From DATLXU01 sp035575515 (GTDB taxonomy: Bacteria > Acidobacteriota > Blastocatellia > UBA7656): a stretch of DNA of 41,651 nt. Shown one piece after another: positions 22,517 to 31,322 of the stretch; position 1 is the first letter of the stretch; every line of letters starts with the position of its first letter. A program made the translations under genes and the position numbers. The stretch spans positions 1 through 41,651 of the forward strand of contig DATLXU010000098.1 in NCBI GenBank assembly GCA_035575515.1, written 5' to 3'. The notes beneath the pieces are model-generated. The model was given only the letters and a program-made list of their open reading frames with translations, made no database searches and was not told where the DNA came from.

Positions 22517-24580
22517 TCATGGCACGGGCTGCATGCAAGCAGTATTATCGCCAAGAACGGTTGATGATCTTGCCGTTCCGTCAGCCAGTATGGCTCCATC
22601 GGCCAAAATGGCGCCGTCTGCCATAATGGTCCCATCAACCAGGATCGTGCCGTCAGCGAGGATTGTGCTGTCGGTCAGCAGAACGCCGTCTATCATCAGC
22701 GTTCCGTTGTTTGTAATTGCGCCGGAGTAAAGTCCGACCCCGCTTGAAGTAAGCGTTATTGATCGCGTGAGCAGATTGCCGATAAGAGTAGTCGCGTCGG
22801 CAAGGACTTTTCCTTGCGCATATACTCCCTGCCACCTGTTCACAAGATCGCTGCCATACACAAATCCGTAGTTTGTGATGACGCCGCGTCCCCAGGCGCA
22901 CCACTCGCCGACGATCTGATTATCCTGCAAAGAAGCGGTTATCGTCTGAGTGACCATCGTCGCGCCATTCGTGAGTGCGGAGCAGTTGGGGACAATATAC
23001 GAGGCCACTCGCACAGCGCCCTCGACGTTGAGGCGGCCCGCGCCCTGCTCCAGAGTGTTCACGCCAGCAATGGGCTGCGCCGTGTAGGTCAGGATCGCCT
23101 TGACCAGCGACGGCGTAAGATCGGGATTAGCTTCTATCACCATAGCCGCCGCTCCCGCCACCAGCGGAGCTGCCATTGATGTGCCGCTCATGTACATCAA
23201 TTGATCCGCGTACGATGTCGCGCCGCTTATCTTCAGCGATGGGTTCTGTGTCACAAGGCTGTAGGGTTGGCCAATGGAACTCGGCGAGCATGCGGCGATA
23301 ATTTTATTGCCCGGAGCAACTATATCGGGTTTGATGAGGTTGTCATACTTCTTGATTCCATTGACGTACTTATAGCCGCGCGTCGGACCGCGCGAGCTGT
23401 ATGAAGCAATCGCGTCATCCGAGCGCAGATCGGTCCCGAACGAGTTTAGCGCGCCGACCGTGATCACCGATGGATCAATGCCGGGAGAGTTTATCCCGCC
23501 GTAAATCTTCTGGCCCAGTGAGTCTTTGCCGTTATTGCCAGCCGAAGCAACGACTACGATCCCTGCGTTGTGCGCGCGACGCGCAGCAAGGCAAAGCGGG
23601 TCTGTCGTGTAGCTGTCTTTCGGCGGAGTGCCTAGACTCATATTGATGACGCGGATGTTATAGCTCGATTTGTAAGTTATGCACCAATCAATCGCCGAAA
23701 CAACGTTGCTGCTCAGCCCCTTGCCCTGATTGTCAAGCACGGCAAGGCTGATTATCTTCGAGTCATAAGCGATTCCAGTGTAGCTGCCGTTCTTGAATGA
23801 GACGTCACCGGCGAGAAGCGAAGCGACGTGAGTTCCGTGTCCGTAATAGTCTCTGTTGGCTGCAAGTCCCGTGAAGCTCTTGTAGTAGATAAGTCCCGGA
23901 TGCGTTGAAGTTGATCTGGTCAGGTTATGAGTGTCATCAATGCCGCTATCGAGCACGGCGATTCCCACGCCCGTTCCGTTGCAGTTGGTGAGGCCTGGGT
24001 CTTCGGTGCGGGCATCATAATAACCTGCGCCCACAGTCGTTTCGACGTGGCCGAACCCTTCGACTGGGCGGTCGGGGCTGATATAGGCAACCTCCGGATC
24101 ATTCTCAAGGTCATGAATCTTTGACAGCGGAAGGTCTGCGCTGATCAGGCCGAGATGATTCAAAGACTTTCTGAACCTACCGCTCAGCGCTTCTATCTTT
24201 GCGCGCATCGCTGGAGCGCGCATCTCATTGGCACGAGCTTCTGCGGCAAACATTTCATCGCGAGTGCTGCCATTCAAGGATTCAGTTGCGTAGAGGTCAT
24301 CAAGCGGCGCGCTGCTATGAAGCTGAATGATTATTCGCTCTCTGGTTTCGGTCTGACCGTTGATAACAGATTGTTCGATGCTCTCCTGCAGGTCGGGCGC
24401 AATTTTGCTCTCAGCCGCACCAAGCCCCGTGTCTTGTCCTTCGCTCACAGGCTCGCTCATGTCCTGAGCGTTTGGCCTGGCAAAGGCTTCCTGCCTGCCC
24501 AACTGCCCGAAAGCCATCCCTGTCATAAAAGAAAAGACAAGGATCACCGCAGTGATAAATTTTAATTTTGAGACTTTCAT
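22517..24580 (-). CDS. Secreted S8 subtilisin-like protease with C-terminal hexapeptide repeats
   Basis: A 687-residue secreted serine protease from the ATG at 24580 (GGAAGGGA 4 nt upstream). A signal peptide (about 1-25, ending MAFGQ) is followed by an I9-like propeptide (about 80-170). The catalytic triad is D211 (VLDSGID), H248 (GHGTHVA) and S468 (SGTSMAAP), with the oxyanion N349 (ASAGNNG). The C-terminal part beyond ~545 has an S-layer-like or beta-rich region ending in five to six tandem (L/M)xDG(T/A)I hexapeptides, predicted to form a beta-helix or adhesin-like tail. The long upstream region could contain a promoter, but none was recognised. Confidence 0.94.
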   Translation of the reverse strand: MKVSKLKFITAVILVFSFMTGMAFGQLGRQEAFARPNAQDMSEPVSEGQDTGLGAAESKIAPDLQESIEQSVINGQTETRERIIIQLHSSAPLDDLYATESLNGSTRDEMFAAEARANEMRAPAMRAKIEALSGRFRKSLNHLGLISADLPLSKIHDLENDPEVAYISPDRPVEGFGHVETTVGAGYYDARTEDPGLTNCNGTGVGIAVLDSGIDDTHNLTRSTSTHPGLIYYKSFTGLAANRDYYGHGTHVASLLAGDVSFKNGSYTGIAYDSKIISLAVLDNQGKGLSSNVVSAIDWCITYKSSYNIRVINMSLGTPPKDSYTTDPLCLAARRAHNAGIVVVASAGNNGKDSLGQKIYGGINSPGIDPSVITVGALNSFGTDLRSDDAIASYSSRGPTRGYKYVNGIKKYDNLIKPDIVAPGNKIIAACSPSSIGQPYSLVTQNPSLKISGATSYADQLMYMSGTSMAAPLVAGAAAMVIEANPDLTPSLVKAILTYTAQPIAGVNTLEQGAGRLNVEGAVRVASYIVPNCSALTNGATMVTQTITASLQDNQIVGEWCAWGRGVITNYGFVYGSDLVNRWQGVYAQGKVLADATTLIGNLLTRSITLTSSGVGLYSGAITNNGTLMIDGVLLTDSTILADGTILVDGTIMADGAILADGAILADGTARSSTVLGDNTACMQPVP
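22570..22710. repeat. 18-bp coding tandem repeat at subtilase 3' end
   Basis: About seven imperfect 18-nt units encode hexapeptides such as ILADGT, ILVDGT and IMADGA. The units differ in third positions and a few residues, which indicates expansion followed by drift. Confidence 0.75.
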
Positions 24581-25055
24581 AATTTCCCTTCCGCGCTTTT
24601 CAGCGAACATCACTTGTGAAACTGATTCGACTCTACGCTTTTCTTTTTTGCTACAACCTGAAATAGTTTCTCGGCGGCTTGATTATCAATACTCGTGCCA
24701 GGAATGATTTGAGAGAGAAACTGACGTTGAATTGGTAATAACAAACCTTTTGAAATGCTCCGGCCCGAATCCTTCGCATTCCCCGAACGGGTCTGTTGGG
24801 GCCAGGTTTTTGGGGATGAGTGGCCGGGTAGAAGACTCAGAATCCTTGATCGAGACAACCGATGCGAAATGTGGTTCGGCAAATAAGCTTCATTCTATTT
24901 CGGTCAAATTCACATCACAGTTTAGTCTTATTGATTGAACAGCCGCGCCGGATCAATTTGAGGAGGAATGAAATGTCAAGGAGAAATAGACCCGGCGTGA
25001 ACCGGCTCGGGCTTGCCCCGGCGATTTCGCGCCGGTTCACGCTGGCAAAACGATG
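24581..25055. other. 475-bp intergenic region before the subtilase gene
   Basis: No gene could be supported. A 90-codon minus-strand frame (24610-24882) starts with TTG and resembles nothing. The right end contains a strong hairpin listed separately. The rest probably holds the subtilase promoter and leader. Confidence 0.5.
24995..25042. terminator. Perfect 12-bp inverted repeat downstream of leuS
   Basis: GCGTGAACCGGC and GCCGGTTCACGC are perfect inverted copies separated by 24 bp. It starts 13 bp past the leuS stop on the minus strand and could act as a transcript-end hairpin. No T-tract follows, so a repeat-element origin is also possible. Confidence 0.45.
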
Positions 25056-27662
25056 TTATTTGACGACGACGTTGACGAGCTTGCGCGGGATGACGATTGT
25101 TTTCACAACGTCTTTCCCTGCGGTAGCCGCCATCACTTTTTCATCAGCGAGCGCGGCTTGCTTCAAATCGTCATCGCTTGCGTCGGGGCTTGCAAATATG
25201 CGGCTGCGCAGCTTGCCGTTGACCTGCACGGCGACTTCGATCTCTTCTTCGCGCGCAAGCTCCGCGTTGAACTCAGGCCACGATGTACGCGCCAAACTTT
25301 CCGCGTGGCCGAAGCTCTCCCACAACTCTTCCGAGATGTGCGGAGAGAACGGCGCGAGCATGCGAATCAAGGCCTCGAACGCTTCGCGCGCGATTTCAAT
25401 ATCAACCTCAGTCGCCTCGCCGTTCTTCTCAACCGCTTGATCGAATGCGTAAACCTCATTCGTCAATTCCATCAGCGACGATATGCAGGTGTTGAGGTGC
25501 AATCGCTCCTCGAAGTTTTCCGTAATCGCGCGAATGACCTGATGCGTGCGCCGTCTGAGCCGCCGCTGATAATCGCTCAATTCAGATTGCTCTGATAAAG
25601 CGTCGCTTTGAGCGTTGACGATGCGGCTCTGCCACTTGTAGGCTATTCGCCACACGCGCTGCAGGTAGCGCGCCGCGCCTTCAAATCCTGTATCCGACCA
25701 CTCCTTATCTTTTTCGGGCGGGCCGGCAAACAGCACGAACAAACGGAGCGCGTCTGCGCCGTGAATGTTTATCATCTCCATCGGATCAACGGCGTTCTTT
25801 TTCGACTTCGACATCTTTTCGAGCCGCCCGACCTGGACCTGTCTGCCGCAGAACTTGCAGGTCTTCTCGTCGGTCACTTCTTCGGGAAAGAGCCATTCGT
25901 GCTCAGGGCAGCGATAAGACTCTTTAACGATCATTCCTTGAGTGAGCAGCCGCGTGACAGGCTCATCGAAATTCACCAATCCCATGTCGCGCATGACCTT
26001 CGTCCAGTAGCGCGTGTAGATCAAATGCATCACCGCATGCTCGATGCCGCCGATGTACTGGTCAACAGGCAGCCAGTAATGAACCTTCGCCGGGTCGAAC
26101 GGCTGCTCGTCGTTGTGCGGGTCGCAGTAGCGGAAGTAATACCAGTTGGAATCAACGAACGTGTCCATTGTATCAGTGTCACGGCGGGCCGCGCCTTTGC
26201 ACTTCGGGCAAGTCGTGTTGACGAACTCAGGCACGTGATCCAAAGGCGAGCCGCCTTCGACTTTCAGGTTCACTCCCTTTGGCAACTCGACAGGCAATTG
26301 ATCGTCAGGCACGGGCACGATGCCGCATTTGTCGCAATGAATCATCGGAACGGGCGTGCCCCAGTAACGCTGCCGCGAGATACCCCAATCGCGCAGCTTA
26401 TAGGTTATCGCCGCTTTGCCGAATCCGTTTGCTTCGGCGTACTCGGTCATCAGGCGATTGGCTTCTTCACTGGACAGACCGCTCCACTCGCCTGAGTTGA
26501 CCGTAACAGACCACGACTCATCGGCCACTTCCATCTCTTCAGCCGGAATCTCTTTTCCGTCAGCGGTCAGCTTGATCTGGCGGAAAGGCAGATTGTATTT
26601 GCGCGAGAACTCGAAGTCGCGCTCGCTGCCTGCAGGCACGCTCATGATTGCGCCCGTGCCGTATTCCATCAGCACGTAGTTCGCAATCCACACGGGCACT
26701 CGCTCGCGGTTGAACGGATTGACTGCCCAGCCTCCGGTGAAGATGCCTTTCTTCTCCTGCTCTTCGAGCGTCGTGGCGTTGCGCTTCTCCTGCTTCAACT
26801 GCTCGGCGAACTGTAGCACCTCATCGCGCTGTGGCTTGCCTTCGACAATCTTTGCGAGCAGCGGATGCTCCGGCGCAAGTATGATGGCGTTTGCGCCGAA
26901 GATAGTATCTATGCGCGTTGTGAAGACGGTGATTGAATCAACCGTGTCGGCGATTTCAAAACGGACTTCTGCGCCGCGCGAGCGACCAATCCAGTTGCGC
27001 TGTTGAGTGATGACGCGCTCAGGCCAACGGCCTTCGAGCCTGTCCAGATCATCGAGCAACTGGTCGGCGTAGTCAGTGATGCGAGCGAACCACTGCATCA
27101 GTTGTTTTTGAATGACGGGCGTGCCGCATCGCCAGCACTCGCCGCCCGACGCCTGCTCGTTTGAAAGCGAGATGTCTTCCTTCGGGCACCAGTTGACGGG
27201 CGAAAGCCGTCGGTAAAGCATCCCGCGCTCGAACATCCGAATGAAGAACCACTGGTTCCACTTGTAGTATTCGGGATCGCACGTGGCGATCTCGCGCGAC
27301 CAGTCATAGCTGATGCCCATGCGCTGAAGCTGCGACTTCATGGTGGCGATGGCCGAGCGCGTGAACTTTTCGGGATCGGTTCCTTCTTTGATGGCGGCAG
27401 TCTCTGCGGGCTGGCCGAATGCGTCCCAGCCGAACGGGTGCAGGACGTTGTAACCGCGCATTCGTTTGTACCAGGCGAGCGCGTCGCCGATTGAATAGTT
27501 CGAAACGTGCCCGATGTGCGCGCGGCCTGAAGTGTAGGCCAGCATTTCGAGGCAGTAGAATTTCTCGCGCGTGGGGTCTTCTTTGACCTCGAATGTCTTT
27601 TCATCAGCCCAGCGCCGCTGCCATTTAGTTTCGATCTCTTGCGGAAAGTATTTTTCTTTCAT
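25056..27662 (-). CDS. leuS: Leucine-tRNA ligase
   Basis: An 868-residue class Ia aminoacyl-tRNA synthetase that charges tRNA(Leu). HIGH is at 49-52 (GRAHIGHVSNY) and KMSKS at 616-620. A CP1 editing domain occupies about 220-410 (VFTTRIDTIFGANAI; the TGAIMSVPAGSERDFEF segment). A cysteine-bearing insert before KMSKS (CPEHEW...CKFCGRQ) may bind zinc. The usual MxPYPSG phrase is MLAYTSG here, a lineage-type change. The C-terminal domain ends with VNGKLRSRI and a short tail. Length is normal for the family. Confidence 0.97.
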   Translation of the reverse strand: MKEKYFPQEIETKWQRRWADEKTFEVKEDPTREKFYCLEMLAYTSGRAHIGHVSNYSIGDALAWYKRMRGYNVLHPFGWDAFGQPAETAAIKEGTDPEKFTRSAIATMKSQLQRMGISYDWSREIATCDPEYYKWNQWFFIRMFERGMLYRRLSPVNWCPKEDISLSNEQASGGECWRCGTPVIQKQLMQWFARITDYADQLLDDLDRLEGRWPERVITQQRNWIGRSRGAEVRFEIADTVDSITVFTTRIDTIFGANAIILAPEHPLLAKIVEGKPQRDEVLQFAEQLKQEKRNATTLEEQEKKGIFTGGWAVNPFNRERVPVWIANYVLMEYGTGAIMSVPAGSERDFEFSRKYNLPFRQIKLTADGKEIPAEEMEVADESWSVTVNSGEWSGLSSEEANRLMTEYAEANGFGKAAITYKLRDWGISRQRYWGTPVPMIHCDKCGIVPVPDDQLPVELPKGVNLKVEGGSPLDHVPEFVNTTCPKCKGAARRDTDTMDTFVDSNWYYFRYCDPHNDEQPFDPAKVHYWLPVDQYIGGIEHAVMHLIYTRYWTKVMRDMGLVNFDEPVTRLLTQGMIVKESYRCPEHEWLFPEEVTDEKTCKFCGRQVQVGRLEKMSKSKKNAVDPMEMINIHGADALRLFVLFAGPPEKDKEWSDTGFEGAARYLQRVWRIAYKWQSRIVNAQSDALSEQSELSDYQRRLRRRTHQVIRAITENFEERLHLNTCISSLMELTNEVYAFDQAVEKNGEATEVDIEIAREAFEALIRMLAPFSPHISEELWESFGHAESLARTSWPEFNAELAREEEIEVAVQVNGKLRSRIFASPDASDDDLKQAALADEKVMAATAGKDVVKTIVIPRKLVNVVVK

Positions 27663-27735
27663 CGTCGTTGTCCGTCCAAACCTTCAGCTTGCTAAAACCT
27701 GATTGAATGAGTTGTGTGAGCGAACGAGTAGCGGC

Positions 27736-27753
27736 GCCCCTCAGCGGAGGGGC
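27736..27753. repeat. Small GC hairpin in the leuS-nfo spacer
   Basis: GCCCCT and AGGGGC form a 6-bp stem around a 6-nt loop in the spacer between leuS and the endonuclease IV gene. Too short to call a terminator with confidence; it could be part of the leuS leader. Confidence 0.3.
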
Positions 27754-27829
27754 AACGTAAGTCCGAGGGAGGTACTCTCGAATTTTGCCGTTCGGGAAAT
27801 GTTCATAGCTTGTATAATAAACTCGATAA

Positions 27830-28735
27830 TCAATCAGGGCAACCGGAAATCTCTCTAAGCCGTGTGATGTTCCATATATCATCGCGCTCCGAATCAACCG
27901 GAGTTTCTAAGATAAAAGGTATGCGGCGAAACTTCAAGTTAGCCGTCAAACGGCGAAACCCCTCTTCGCCGATGTGACCAAGCCCTATGTGCTGGTGGCG
28001 GTCAACGCGCGACCCTAACGGCGCTTTCGAGTCGTTGCAGTGAATCAGCTTGATTCGCTCAAACCCGAACGAACGATTGATTGCGCGGCAGGTCGACTTA
28101 AATCCCTTCTCAGTCGAAATGTCATACCCGGAAGCGAACGTGTGCGCCGTGTCCAGACAAACATCAACCGGAAGGTCACCGAGCATCGCAAGCAGGTCTG
28201 CAACCTGCACGAAGCTACACCCAATCGAAGAACCTTGACCTGCGGTGTTCTCAATCAGGATAGTCAAGCTGTTATTTCCACCCGCGCGGCTTTTGCTTGA
28301 AGTCGCGCCGTTGAGCTTCATGCCGCGCGTCGCCTCTAGAATTGATTCAGCCGCAGTCACAATTCCAAGATCAGCAGGCGCGGTTTTCGGGTTGCCGGGA
28401 TGCACGACTAAATAATCTGCGCCAAGCGCGAGGCCGCGTTTTATCTCCTGACGGAAAGCCTCGCGCGAGCGCGCGAGCACTACGGCGTCTTGCGCAGCGA
28501 GGTTGATTAGATAGACTGAATGAATCGCAAACGGCCACAGTCCCGCTCTTTCGCGAGCGTCACGAAACGCGCGCACCTCTTCGCGCGAAAGCTCACGCTC
28601 AAGCCAGCCGCGAGGGTTGCGCGCGAAGATTTGAAACCCGTCACAGCCTTTCGCAACAGCCGACGCAACCGCGTTTGGCAACCCGCCTGCTATTGAAGTG
28701 TGCACGCCTACAGTTGGAAGTGTTTTGCTCAACAT
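27830..28735 (-). CDS. nfo: Deoxyribonuclease IV (AP endonuclease)
   Basis: A 301-residue TIM-barrel zinc enzyme that cuts DNA at abasic sites in base-excision repair. Family signatures are visible in order: GVHTSIAGG (N-terminal), FQIFARNPRGW, VVHPGN, ILIENTAGQGSSIG, VCLDTAHTFASGYDI, IHCNDSKAPLGSRVDRHQHI and FILETP. These supply the His, Glu and Asp residues of the three-zinc site. Length is normal. Together with the uracil-DNA glycosylase at 14 kb it gives the window two base-excision repair enzymes, but they are not in one operon. Confidence 0.96.
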   Translation of the reverse strand: MLSKTLPTVGVHTSIAGGLPNAVASAVAKGCDGFQIFARNPRGWLERELSREEVRAFRDARERAGLWPFAIHSVYLINLAAQDAVVLARSREAFRQEIKRGLALGADYLVVHPGNPKTAPADLGIVTAAESILEATRGMKLNGATSSKSRAGGNNSLTILIENTAGQGSSIGCSFVQVADLLAMLGDLPVDVCLDTAHTFASGYDISTEKGFKSTCRAINRSFGFERIKLIHCNDSKAPLGSRVDRHQHIGLGHIGEEGFRRLTANLKFRRIPFILETPVDSERDDIWNITRLREISGCPD

Positions 28736-28762
28736 TAATTCAATTCCAGCTTATCATCCTGT

Positions 28763-28790
28763 TTGAGAGGATACTGATTAAGGTTATAAT
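28763..28790 (+). promoter_or_regulatory. Candidate sigma-70 promoter for the Uma2 gene
   Basis: TTGAGA (28763-28768) and TATAAT (28785-28790) are separated by 16 nt. GAGG lies 5-8 nt before the ATG at 28821. It lies in the divergent spacer with nfo. Confidence 0.5.
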
Positions 28791-28820
28791 CTGACGGGCA
28801 AGATAGACAAGCGAGGCTTT

Positions 28821-29483
28821 ATGAGCAGACATACTTTAGATTTTATTGAAGCAATAGAACACCTGCCCGAAGGTGCGATGCTTCGGCTGGATAATATTAG
28901 CTGGGATGAATACGAGCAACTGCTTGGAGAATTAGGGAACCAACCTAGCCTGCGCGTGACTTATGATAATGGGAGAGTCGAGATTATCAGCCCGACTTAT
29001 GAGCACGAAAAATATAAAGACTTCGTTCACGATCTGGTCCGTCTATTATCATTAGAGATTGGCGTCAAATTGGAGACGCGCGGCTCGGCCACACATAAGC
29101 GCAAGCGAGACCAAAGAGGCGCAGAACCTGACCGTTGCTTCTACGTGCAGAATGTCAGTGCGATCATCGACAAGCATCGCATTGACCTCAATATTGACCC
29201 GCCGCCTGATGTTGTAGTCGAGATTGACATAACCAGCAAATCGCTGGACATGCTTCCCATCTATGCTTCGTTCAGCGTGCCTGAAATTTGGCGATACGAC
29301 GGCAAACAGGCGCGCATTTATCATCTGCTTAATCAAAGCTATGTTGAGGCTGATGCCAGTCTTTCATTCCCAATCCTAACTGCGCAGACCCTGACAGGTT
29401 TTTTGGAGCAAAGCAAAACCAAAGGCCAATCTGATGCTCTCTTAGCCTTCCGCGAGTGGGTTCGCGCTCAAATACAATCCTGA
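28821..29483 (+). CDS. Uma2-family (DUF820) putative endonuclease
   Basis: A 220-residue protein with a PD-(D/E)xK nuclease-like fold. Visible family phrases are RVTYDNGRVEIISPTYEHEK, GAEPDRCFYV, then PDVVVEIDITSKS (the core acidic and lysine positions) and YASFSVPEIWRYDG. Uma2 proteins are common and often multicopy in cyanobacteria, Chloroflexota and acidobacteria; their role is unsettled, and a link to mobile DNA has been suggested. It has its own likely promoter. The stop is 8 bp before the hyuB ATG, so the two may share a transcript. Confidence 0.92.
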   Translation: MSRHTLDFIEAIEHLPEGAMLRLDNISWDEYEQLLGELGNQPSLRVTYDNGRVEIISPTYEHEKYKDFVHDLVRLLSLEIGVKLETRGSATHKRKRDQRGAEPDRCFYVQNVSAIIDKHRIDLNIDPPPDVVVEIDITSKSLDMLPIYASFSVPEIWRYDGKQARIYHLLNQSYVEADASLSFPILTAQTLTGFLEQSKTKGQSDALLAFREWVRAQIQS

Positions 29484-29491
29484 AAATTGAG

Positions 29492-31183
29492 ATGCCAACT
29501 AAAGCTGATCCTGTCAAACTCGAAATCTTCAAATCGCTTTATTCATCCGTCGCCGAAGAGATGGGCAGGTCGCTGCGCCGCTCGGCCTTTTCGCCAAACA
29601 TCAAAGAGCGGCGCGATTATTCCTGCGCAGTCTTCAACCGCGGCGGCATGTTAATCGCACAAGGCGATCATATGCCCGTGCATCTCGGCTCGATGCCTAT
29701 GAGCGTGCGCGCCGCGCTCGAAGCCGTAGAGCTTGGGCCGGGCGACGTTGTCGTGCTCAACGACCCATACGCGGGCGGTACTCACCTGCCCGATGTGACG
29801 ATGGTCAGTGCCGTCTACGGCAGGAGTCGGGGGGCAGGGATCAGGGGGCAGGGAAAAGAAAAGCCACTTCGAAATGCGAGACGCAATTGGCATAACGAAG
29901 ACATTATCTCTCCCCGACCCCTGTTTTTCGTCGCCAATCGAGCGCATCACGCAGACATCGGAGGGGCGACGCCCGGCTCGATGGGCCGCGCCGATGAAAT
30001 CTATCAGGAGGGATTGAGAATTCCGCCCGTGCGATTGATGATCGGCGGGCAAATAAACGACGACGTGATGCGATTGATCTACACAAACGTTCGCATCCCC
30101 GAAGAACGCGAGGGCGACCTGACGGCGCAACTCGGCGCGATTGCTACGGGCCGCGAGCGGTTGCTTGAGATTGTCGAACGATACGGTTTCAAAGAAGCCG
30201 ACCAGTACGCAACGCACCTCATCAATTACACAGCGGAGATGATGCGCCGCGTGATTCGTGAATTGCCAGACGGCGTATATGAAGCCGAAGATTTTCTCGA
30301 TGATGACGGTTATTCAAACGAGCCTGTGCGCATACGAGCGCGAGTCGAAATCAAAGGCGAGCGCGCGACGGTTGATTTCACGGGCAGCGCGCCGCAGGTT
30401 CGCGGTCCCGTCAACGCAGTCGAAGCCATCACTGTATCGGCGACTTATTACGTCTTTCGGTGTTTGATTCCTACGGACGTGCCCGCGAGCTGGGGCATAC
30501 TCGACCCGATAAGAGTCATTGCGCCCGTTGGAACCGTAGTCAACGCGCGCCCGCCCGCGCCCGTCGCTGGCGGCAATGTCGAAACTTCGCAGCGCATAGT
30601 CGACACGCTGCTGCTCGCATTGTCGAAAGCGGGCGCACGTGTGCCCGCAGCGAGTCAGGGCACGATGAATAACCTGACCATTGGCGGAACCGATATGCGA
30701 AACCTGCGCGATGAAGCTGCACACGATGTATCCACTCCTCGCCAGTTCGCTTATTACGAGACGGTCGCGGGAGGGATGGGCGCGCGTCCCACGCTCGACG
30801 GCATTGATGCGATTCACACGCATATGACCAACTCGCTGAACACCCCCGCAGAAGCGATGGAATATGCCTACCCAATGCGCGTGCGGCGTTATTCGATTCG
30901 TCGCGGCTCAGGTGGCAAAGGCAAGCATCGTGGCGGTGACGGAGTCGTGCGCGAGATTGAATTGCTGACCGATGCGCGAGTGACGATTCTTTCTGATCGG
31001 CGCAAGACGCGGCCTTACGGACTCGCGGGCGGTGAGCCGGGCGCGCCGGGCCGCACTATCCTCATAACAAAAGAAGGAGAGCGCGAGCTTGAAGCGAAAG
31101 ACTCAACCGAAGCGCGCGCGGGCGACCGCGTTCGCATAGAAACGCCCGGCGGCGGCGGGTATGGATCAGTAGGCAGTAGGTAG
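29492..31183 (+). CDS. hyuB: Hydantoinase B/oxoprolinase family protein with in-frame repeat insert
   Basis: A 563-residue protein from the ATG at 29492 (MPTKADPVKL). It matches the HyuB subunit of N-methylhydantoinase/5-oxoprolinase enzymes, which open cyclic amides with ATP. Phrases include RRDYSCAVFN, LIAQGDHMPVHLGSMP, VVLNDPYAGGTHLPDVTM, FFVANRAHHADIGG and the C-terminal RRGSGGKGKHRGGDGVVREI. Between VSAVYG and FFVANRAHH about 33 extra residues (about 110-143) are encoded by a short-word repeat (29822-29930) that keeps the frame. The last residues (SVGSR) and the stop lie in another repeat arm. No hyuA is adjacent, although HyuA is the usual partner, so activity is uncertain. Confidence 0.9.
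   Translation: MPTKADPVKLEIFKSLYSSVAEEMGRSLRRSAFSPNIKERRDYSCAVFNRGGMLIAQGDHMPVHLGSMPMSVRAALEAVELGPGDVVVLNDPYAGGTHLPDVTMVSAVYGRSRGAGIRGQGKEKPLRNARRNWHNEDIISPRPLFFVANRAHHADIGGATPGSMGRADEIYQEGLRIPPVRLMIGGQINDDVMRLIYTNVRIPEEREGDLTAQLGAIATGRERLLEIVERYGFKEADQYATHLINYTAEMMRRVIRELPDGVYEAEDFLDDDGYSNEPVRIRARVEIKGERATVDFTGSAPQVRGPVNAVEAITVSATYYVFRCLIPTDVPASWGILDPIRVIAPVGTVVNARPPAPVAGGNVETSQRIVDTLLLALSKAGARVPAASQGTMNNLTIGGTDMRNLRDEAAHDVSTPRQFAYYETVAGGMGARPTLDGIDAIHTHMTNSLNTPAEAMEYAYPMRVRRYSIRRGSGGKGKHRGGDGVVREIELLTDARVTILSDRRKTRPYGLAGGEPGAPGRTILITKEGERELEAKDSTEARAGDRVRIETPGGGGYGSVGSR
29822..29930. repeat. Palindromic short-word element inserted in hyuB
   Basis: The left arm is rich in GGGGGCAGGGATCAGG words (about 29827-29853); the right arm CTCTCCCCGACCCCTG (about 29908-29923) is its imperfect inverse. 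The centre has GAAATGCGAGACGCAAT (29871-29887), shared at 16 of 17 positions with the intergenic element at 16916-17032. Length is about 108 bp, a multiple of three, so it does not break the frame. Confidence 0.75.
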
Positions 31184-31272
31184 TTTTATAAATGGGAAAT
31201 GTTGTTAATTCTTTCAAGTCCTGTAGCAATTGAAAAATCTGCAAATAACTGCCTACTGCCTACTGCCTACTG
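31167..31272. repeat. Palindromic element with CAGTAGG word arms
   Basis: The left arm 31167-31185 (CAGTAGGCAGTAGGTAGTT) and right arm 31247-31272 (tandem ACTGCCT words) are inverted copies with ~61 bp between. The left arm encodes the final residues and stop of hyuB. Confidence 0.8.
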
Positions 31273-31322
31273 ACCTGTTCGCCTTTTGCCTTTTCTTTTG
31301 AGTTGATAAGATTCAGGACAGG

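Noticed and set aside
24610..24882. 90-codon minus-strand frame before the subtilase gene
   Set aside because: Starts with TTG, has no recognisable domain and overlaps the likely leader of the subtilase gene.
24995..25042. Intrinsic terminator call with high confidence
   Set aside because: The perfect stem lacks a T-tract, so it is reported only as a possible terminator or repeat.
27625..27897. 90-codon minus-strand frame spanning the leuS-nfo spacer
   Set aside because: Overlaps both real genes, shows no family features.
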